From NCBI GenBank assembly GCA_037445085.1, contig JBBILG010000013.1:1-27197 (forward strand): a stretch of 27,197 nucleotides of DNA, in the 5' to 3' direction. The stretch comes from JBBILG01 sp037445085 (GTDB lineage: Bacteria; Pseudomonadota; Gammaproteobacteria; Burkholderiales; Methylophilaceae). The notes below the pieces were generated by a model. That model saw only the letters and a list, made by a program, of their open reading frames with translations, had not been told where the DNA came from and did no database searches. The position numbers and the translations under genes were made by a program. This document shows positions 24,248-27,197 of this stretch, piece after piece (within the stretch, counting starts at the first letter, position 1; the number at the start of each line of letters is the position of its first letter).

Positions 24248-25315
24248 ATGGATCGCCCGGCTACCAGAAAAACCATCCTCATCGTCGATGACGACGGCAA
24301 AAACCGCGCCTACCTCGAAGCGCTGCTCAAGGCCGAGGGCTATGCCACGCTGGAAACCCAGAACGGCGAGACGGCGCTGCATCTGGCGGAGCGCCACCAG
24401 CCGGACCTCATCCTGCTGGACGCCATGATGCCGGGCATGGACGGCTTCCATGTCGCGGCACGGCTCAAGGCCAGCGACGCGACCAGGCCCATCCCCGTCA
24501 TCATGGTCACCTCGCTCGCCGACCGCGATTCCAGGCTGCGCGCTTTGCAATGCGGAGTGGAAGAATTCCTGTCCAAGCCGGTCGACCGGGCAGAATTGTG
24601 GATACGGGTACGCAACCTGCTGCGACTCAAGGAATACAGCGATTTCCTGGCAGACTACAGCCGCACCCTGGAAGAGCAGGTCAAGCAGCGCACGGAGCAA
24701 CTGGTTGCAAGCCAGTTCGATACCCTTTACACCATACTGCGCGCCGCGGAATTCCGCGACGAGGAAACCGGGGCGCACATCCGCCGCATCAGTTTTTACT
24801 GCAGGGAACTCTCGCGGCAACTTGGCATGTCGCAGGAATTCAGCGACACCATCTATCATGCCAGCCCTTTGCACGACATCGGCAAAATTGGCGTTCCTGA
24901 CCATATATTGCTCAAACCTGGTCACCACAGTGAAAGCGAGCGAGAAATCATGAAAACGCACGCCCACCTCGGTGCCAGAATACTGGGCAGCGGCAAGAGC
25001 GATTCGCCATATACTCGCATGGGGTCTGCCATCGCTCAGAACCACCACGAAAAATGGGACGGCAGTGGCTATCCCGCAGGCCTCAAAGGGGAGGAAATCC
25101 CACTGGAAGCGCGCATCATGGCCATCTGCGACGTCTACGACGCTCTGCGCAGCAAGCGCCCCTACAAACCAGCCTTTACCCATGAGCAGGCGCGCATGCT
25201 TATCGTTGAAGGGGACGACCGTACTATGCCAAGCCACTTCGACCCGGACGTGCTGGGGGCGTTCATCCGCTGCCTAGACACGTTCCACGATATCTTCCAG
25301 TCGCATATGGATTGA
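24248..25315 (+). CDS. Response regulator with HD-GYP c-di-GMP phosphodiesterase domain
   Basis: 355 aa. The N-terminal receiver (about 8-125) has Asp14/Asp15, phospho-acceptor Asp58 (LLDAMMPGMDGF), Thr88 and Lys110. A short coiled coil (about 130-155) joins it to an HD-GYP domain with His209-Asp210 (PLHDIGKIGVPD), KTHAHLGARIL, His266-His267 and GYP (NHHEKWDGSGYPAGL), and AICDVYDALRSKRPYK. The metal-binding histidines and aspartates are all present, so it should hydrolyse c-di-GMP, gated by phosphorylation from one of the adjacent kinases. ATG 24248 follows AAAGGAA; a TTG at 24230 is in frame but less likely. It precedes the second kinase by 10 bases. Confidence 0.93.
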   Translation: MDRPATRKTILIVDDDGKNRAYLEALLKAEGYATLETQNGETALHLAERHQPDLILLDAMMPGMDGFHVAARLKASDATRPIPVIMVTSLADRDSRLRALQCGVEEFLSKPVDRAELWIRVRNLLRLKEYSDFLADYSRTLEEQVKQRTEQLVASQFDTLYTILRAAEFRDEETGAHIRRISFYCRELSRQLGMSQEFSDTIYHASPLHDIGKIGVPDHILLKPGHHSESEREIMKTHAHLGARILGSGKSDSPYTRMGSAIAQNHHEKWDGSGYPAGLKGEEIPLEARIMAICDVYDALRSKRPYKPAFTHEQARMLIVEGDDRTMPSHFDPDVLGAFIRCLDTFHDIFQSHMD

Positions 25316-25325
25316 CCCCTTCGCC

Positions 25326-27149
25326 ATGTGCGCTACCCGATCTCCCAATGCTTTCCCCGCGTCGGCCGATCCTGCGGAATGGTATGGACGCGCCATGGAA
25401 CAGCTGGTCGAGGTGGTGCAGCAGCTTTCCCTGGCGCGCGACCTGGCAACGGTGATGGACATCGTACGACGTGCCGCACGCCGGCTTACCGGGGCCGACG
25501 GCGCGACTTTCGTCCTAAGGGACCACGACCGTTGCTTCTATGCCGACGAGGATGCCATCAGCCCGCTCTGGAAAGGGCAGCGCTTCCCGATGCACATGTG
25601 CATCAGCGGCTGGGTCATGCTGAACCGGCAGCCGGCAGTCATCGAGGATATCTATGCGGATTCACGCATTCCGGCCGATGCCTATCGGCCGACTTTCGTG
25701 CACAGCCTGGCCATGGTACCTATCCGCACTCTCGACCCGCTGGGTGCTATCGGCAACTACTGGGCACAGCCCCATGCCCCAAGCCGGGAAGAACTCAAGG
25801 TACTGCAGGCGCTCGCCGACACCACTGCAGTGGCCATGGAAAACGTCCGCGTATATGCGGAACTCGAACAGCGGGTACGGGAACGCACGGCAGAGCTGGC
25901 AACGATCCTCGACAACGTCCAGGCCGGGGTCCTGTTCACCACCGGTGGCAAGATCGTCCGCGCCAACCCGAAGGCGGCCAGCTTGTTCGGACTTGCCTCG
26001 CCGAATGACCTGCTGGACATGACGGAAGACCAGCTCATACCCCAAACCGATTCCGCACCGGGGCAGCAAGAGACATCCGACGTGGAGTTGCGGCTGTTAC
26101 GACGTGACGGTGCCACCTTCTGGGCACACATTGTCCGCACGGCCTTGGATTCTGATGTTTATCCGGATGGTGTGATCTGGATGGTGGACGACATCAGCCT
26201 AGCCAAGGAAAAGGAGGGCCTGCTGATCCAGATGCGGCTCGCAGCAGAGGAGTCGGCACGATTCAAGAGCGAATTCCTGGCCAGCATGAGCCATGAACTG
26301 CGCACCCCACTTAACGCCATCATCGGGTTCTCCGAGATACTGCGCGACGGGATTGTAGGCGAGTTGGACGCCAAGCAACACGAATACATGTGCGACATTT
26401 TTGACAGCGGGCAACATCTGCTATCCCTAGTCAACGACATCCTCGACTTGTCCAAGGTCAAGGCCGGCAAGATGTCACTGGACATGGAAACGACAAACCT
26501 CGGGGCGCTGCTTTCCGGCAGCATGGCCATCGTCCGGGAAAAATCTCTGGCGCAGCACATCCACCTGCAACTCGACACACCGGACACCCTGGGCGAATGC
26601 CGTCTCGATCAGCGCAAGACGAAACAAATTCTTTACAACCTGCTCTCCAATGCCGTCAAATTCACACCGGAAGGCGGGAAAGTCATGCTGCAGGCCCGTA
26701 TCGTAAGTAGGGAAGAAGCCCTGCGGCCGGAAGATGATCTCCCGGAACAGCGCATGCCTCCACCTGTGAACGTCGCCCGCTTCCTGCAGTTCACGGTCAG
26801 CGATACCGGTATCGGCATTGCCGCCAAAGACATGGAGCGCTTGTTCCAGCCTTTCGTTCAGATCGATAGTTCGCTGTCACGTCGCTACCAGGGGACTGGG
26901 TTGGGGCTGGCCCTGGTACGCCGCCTCGCCGAATTGCACGGAGGAGCAGTCGCTGTCGCCAGCCGGCCAGGTACCGGCAGCCGCTTCACGGTGTGGCTGC
27001 CCTATCACCATGCATCCGGAGAAGCTGAACAGGAGAAAATCGCTGCACCGACCTTCAAGGCCGTGGACACCAAAACACTGTCCCCGCTGGTGCTGGTGAT
27101 CGAAGACAACGACAAGGCCGCAGACCTTATCCGCCTGCAACTGGAATGA
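25326..27149 (+). CDS. Histidine kinase GAF-PAS-HisKA-HATPase with truncated receiver
   Basis: 607 aa, soluble (no membrane segment). GAF (about 25-180; ISGWVMLNRQPAVIEDIYAD), PAS (about 188-300; TILDNVQAGVLFTTGGKIV), HisKA with His323 (ASMSHELRTPLNAIIG), HATPase with NLLSNAVKF, an intact G1 box SDTGIGIAAKD and G2 box GTGLGLALVRRL. It ends LVLVIEDNDKAADLIRLQLE-stop, which is the first 20 residues of a receiver; the corresponding stretch in the first kinase continues as a whole domain. So the hybrid gene seems cut at 27146, possibly by an insertion. The kinase core is strongly similar to the first kinase, which indicates duplication. ATG 25326 has no clear Shine-Dalgarno; ATG 25395 is an alternative. 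Confidence 0.88.
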   Translation: MCATRSPNAFPASADPAEWYGRAMEQLVEVVQQLSLARDLATVMDIVRRAARRLTGADGATFVLRDHDRCFYADEDAISPLWKGQRFPMHMCISGWVMLNRQPAVIEDIYADSRIPADAYRPTFVHSLAMVPIRTLDPLGAIGNYWAQPHAPSREELKVLQALADTTAVAMENVRVYAELEQRVRERTAELATILDNVQAGVLFTTGGKIVRANPKAASLFGLASPNDLLDMTEDQLIPQTDSAPGQQETSDVELRLLRRDGATFWAHIVRTALDSDVYPDGVIWMVDDISLAKEKEGLLIQMRLAAEESARFKSEFLASMSHELRTPLNAIIGFSEILRDGIVGELDAKQHEYMCDIFDSGQHLLSLVNDILDLSKVKAGKMSLDMETTNLGALLSGSMAIVREKSLAQHIHLQLDTPDTLGECRLDQRKTKQILYNLLSNAVKFTPEGGKVMLQARIVSREEALRPEDDLPEQRMPPPVNVARFLQFTVSDTGIGIAAKDMERLFQPFVQIDSSLSRRYQGTGLGLALVRRLAELHGGAVAVASRPGTGSRFTVWLPYHHASGEAEQEKIAAPTFKAVDTKTLSPLVLVIEDNDKAADLIRLQLE

Positions 27150-27197
27150 GCTTCCCCCGGAATTTCGTCTGCCAAGGGTGACATAAAATCGAGTCAC

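Noticed and set aside
25326..27149. Impression that the second kinase has lower GC than its sister, as a sign of transfer.
   Set aside because: A matched 60-base stretch counted by hand gave 34 GC versus 36 GC in the sister gene, so the difference is not supported.
1..27197. tRNA, rRNA, CRISPR array or defence system.
   Set aside because: No cloverleaf-like segment, spaced repeats, or defence protein motifs were recognised on either strand.

Overview
The window is GC-rich DNA, densely packed with same-strand genes joined by 4-base overlaps. Gene content (cysM, dsbB, nnrS, xseA, acnB, purB-wrbA-HugZ-DUF2069, ydbH/ydbL) and protein sequence style point to a betaproteobacterium, possibly Nitrosomonadales or Rhodocyclales. 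No rRNA, tRNA, CRISPR array or complete insertion sequence was seen. The genus is not determined.

Layout. (1) Bases 1-9213, all minus strand, probably one or two long transcripts read from dsbB towards base 1: dsbB, cysM, a YdbH-like AsmA-family protein, a small lipoprotein, a YdbL/DUF1318 protein, a PolB-type 3'-5' exonuclease, rlmD, a lipoprotein peptide-binding protein, a VOC protein, an L,D-transpeptidase, and a DppB-like ABC permease that is frameshifted and cut by the window edge. (2) Bases 9448-12013, plus strand: nnrS and xseA. (3) Bases 12010-12313: the gap between convergent xseA and acnB, holding a relic of an IS3-family transposase. (4) acnB, minus strand. (5) Bases 15065-16690: a decayed region with a wreck of a winged-helix/PAS/GGDEF/EAL gene, intergenic palindromes, and a small periplasmic EF-hand protein bracketed by an imperfect 20-bp direct repeat. 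(6) A minus-strand Fe-S-type uracil-DNA glycosylase-family protein diverging from the plus-strand purB-wrbA-HugZ-DUF2069 operon. (7) Bases 20569-27149, plus strand: a phosphorelay/c-di-GMP module made of a hybrid histidine kinase (CHASE3-PAS-GAF-HisKA-HATPase-REC-REC), a single-domain receiver, a REC-HD-GYP phosphodiesterase, and a second paralogous kinase (GAF-PAS-HisKA-HATPase) whose receiver ends after about 20 residues.

How it works together. The left block combines sulfur and disulfide chemistry (CysM, DsbB), a putative envelope-bridging lipid system (YdbH/lipoprotein/YdbL) and peptide uptake with peptidoglycan chemistry. The right block is a sensory relay that probably ends in c-di-GMP hydrolysis by the HD-GYP protein. 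Its most unusual points are a G8 tract that puts the best ATG of the first kinase out of frame, a two-residue loss in that kinase's ATP-binding G1 box, and the truncated receiver of the second kinase next to the window end. No wholly new system is demonstrable. The best candidates for novelty are the kinase module and the YnbE-position lipoprotein.
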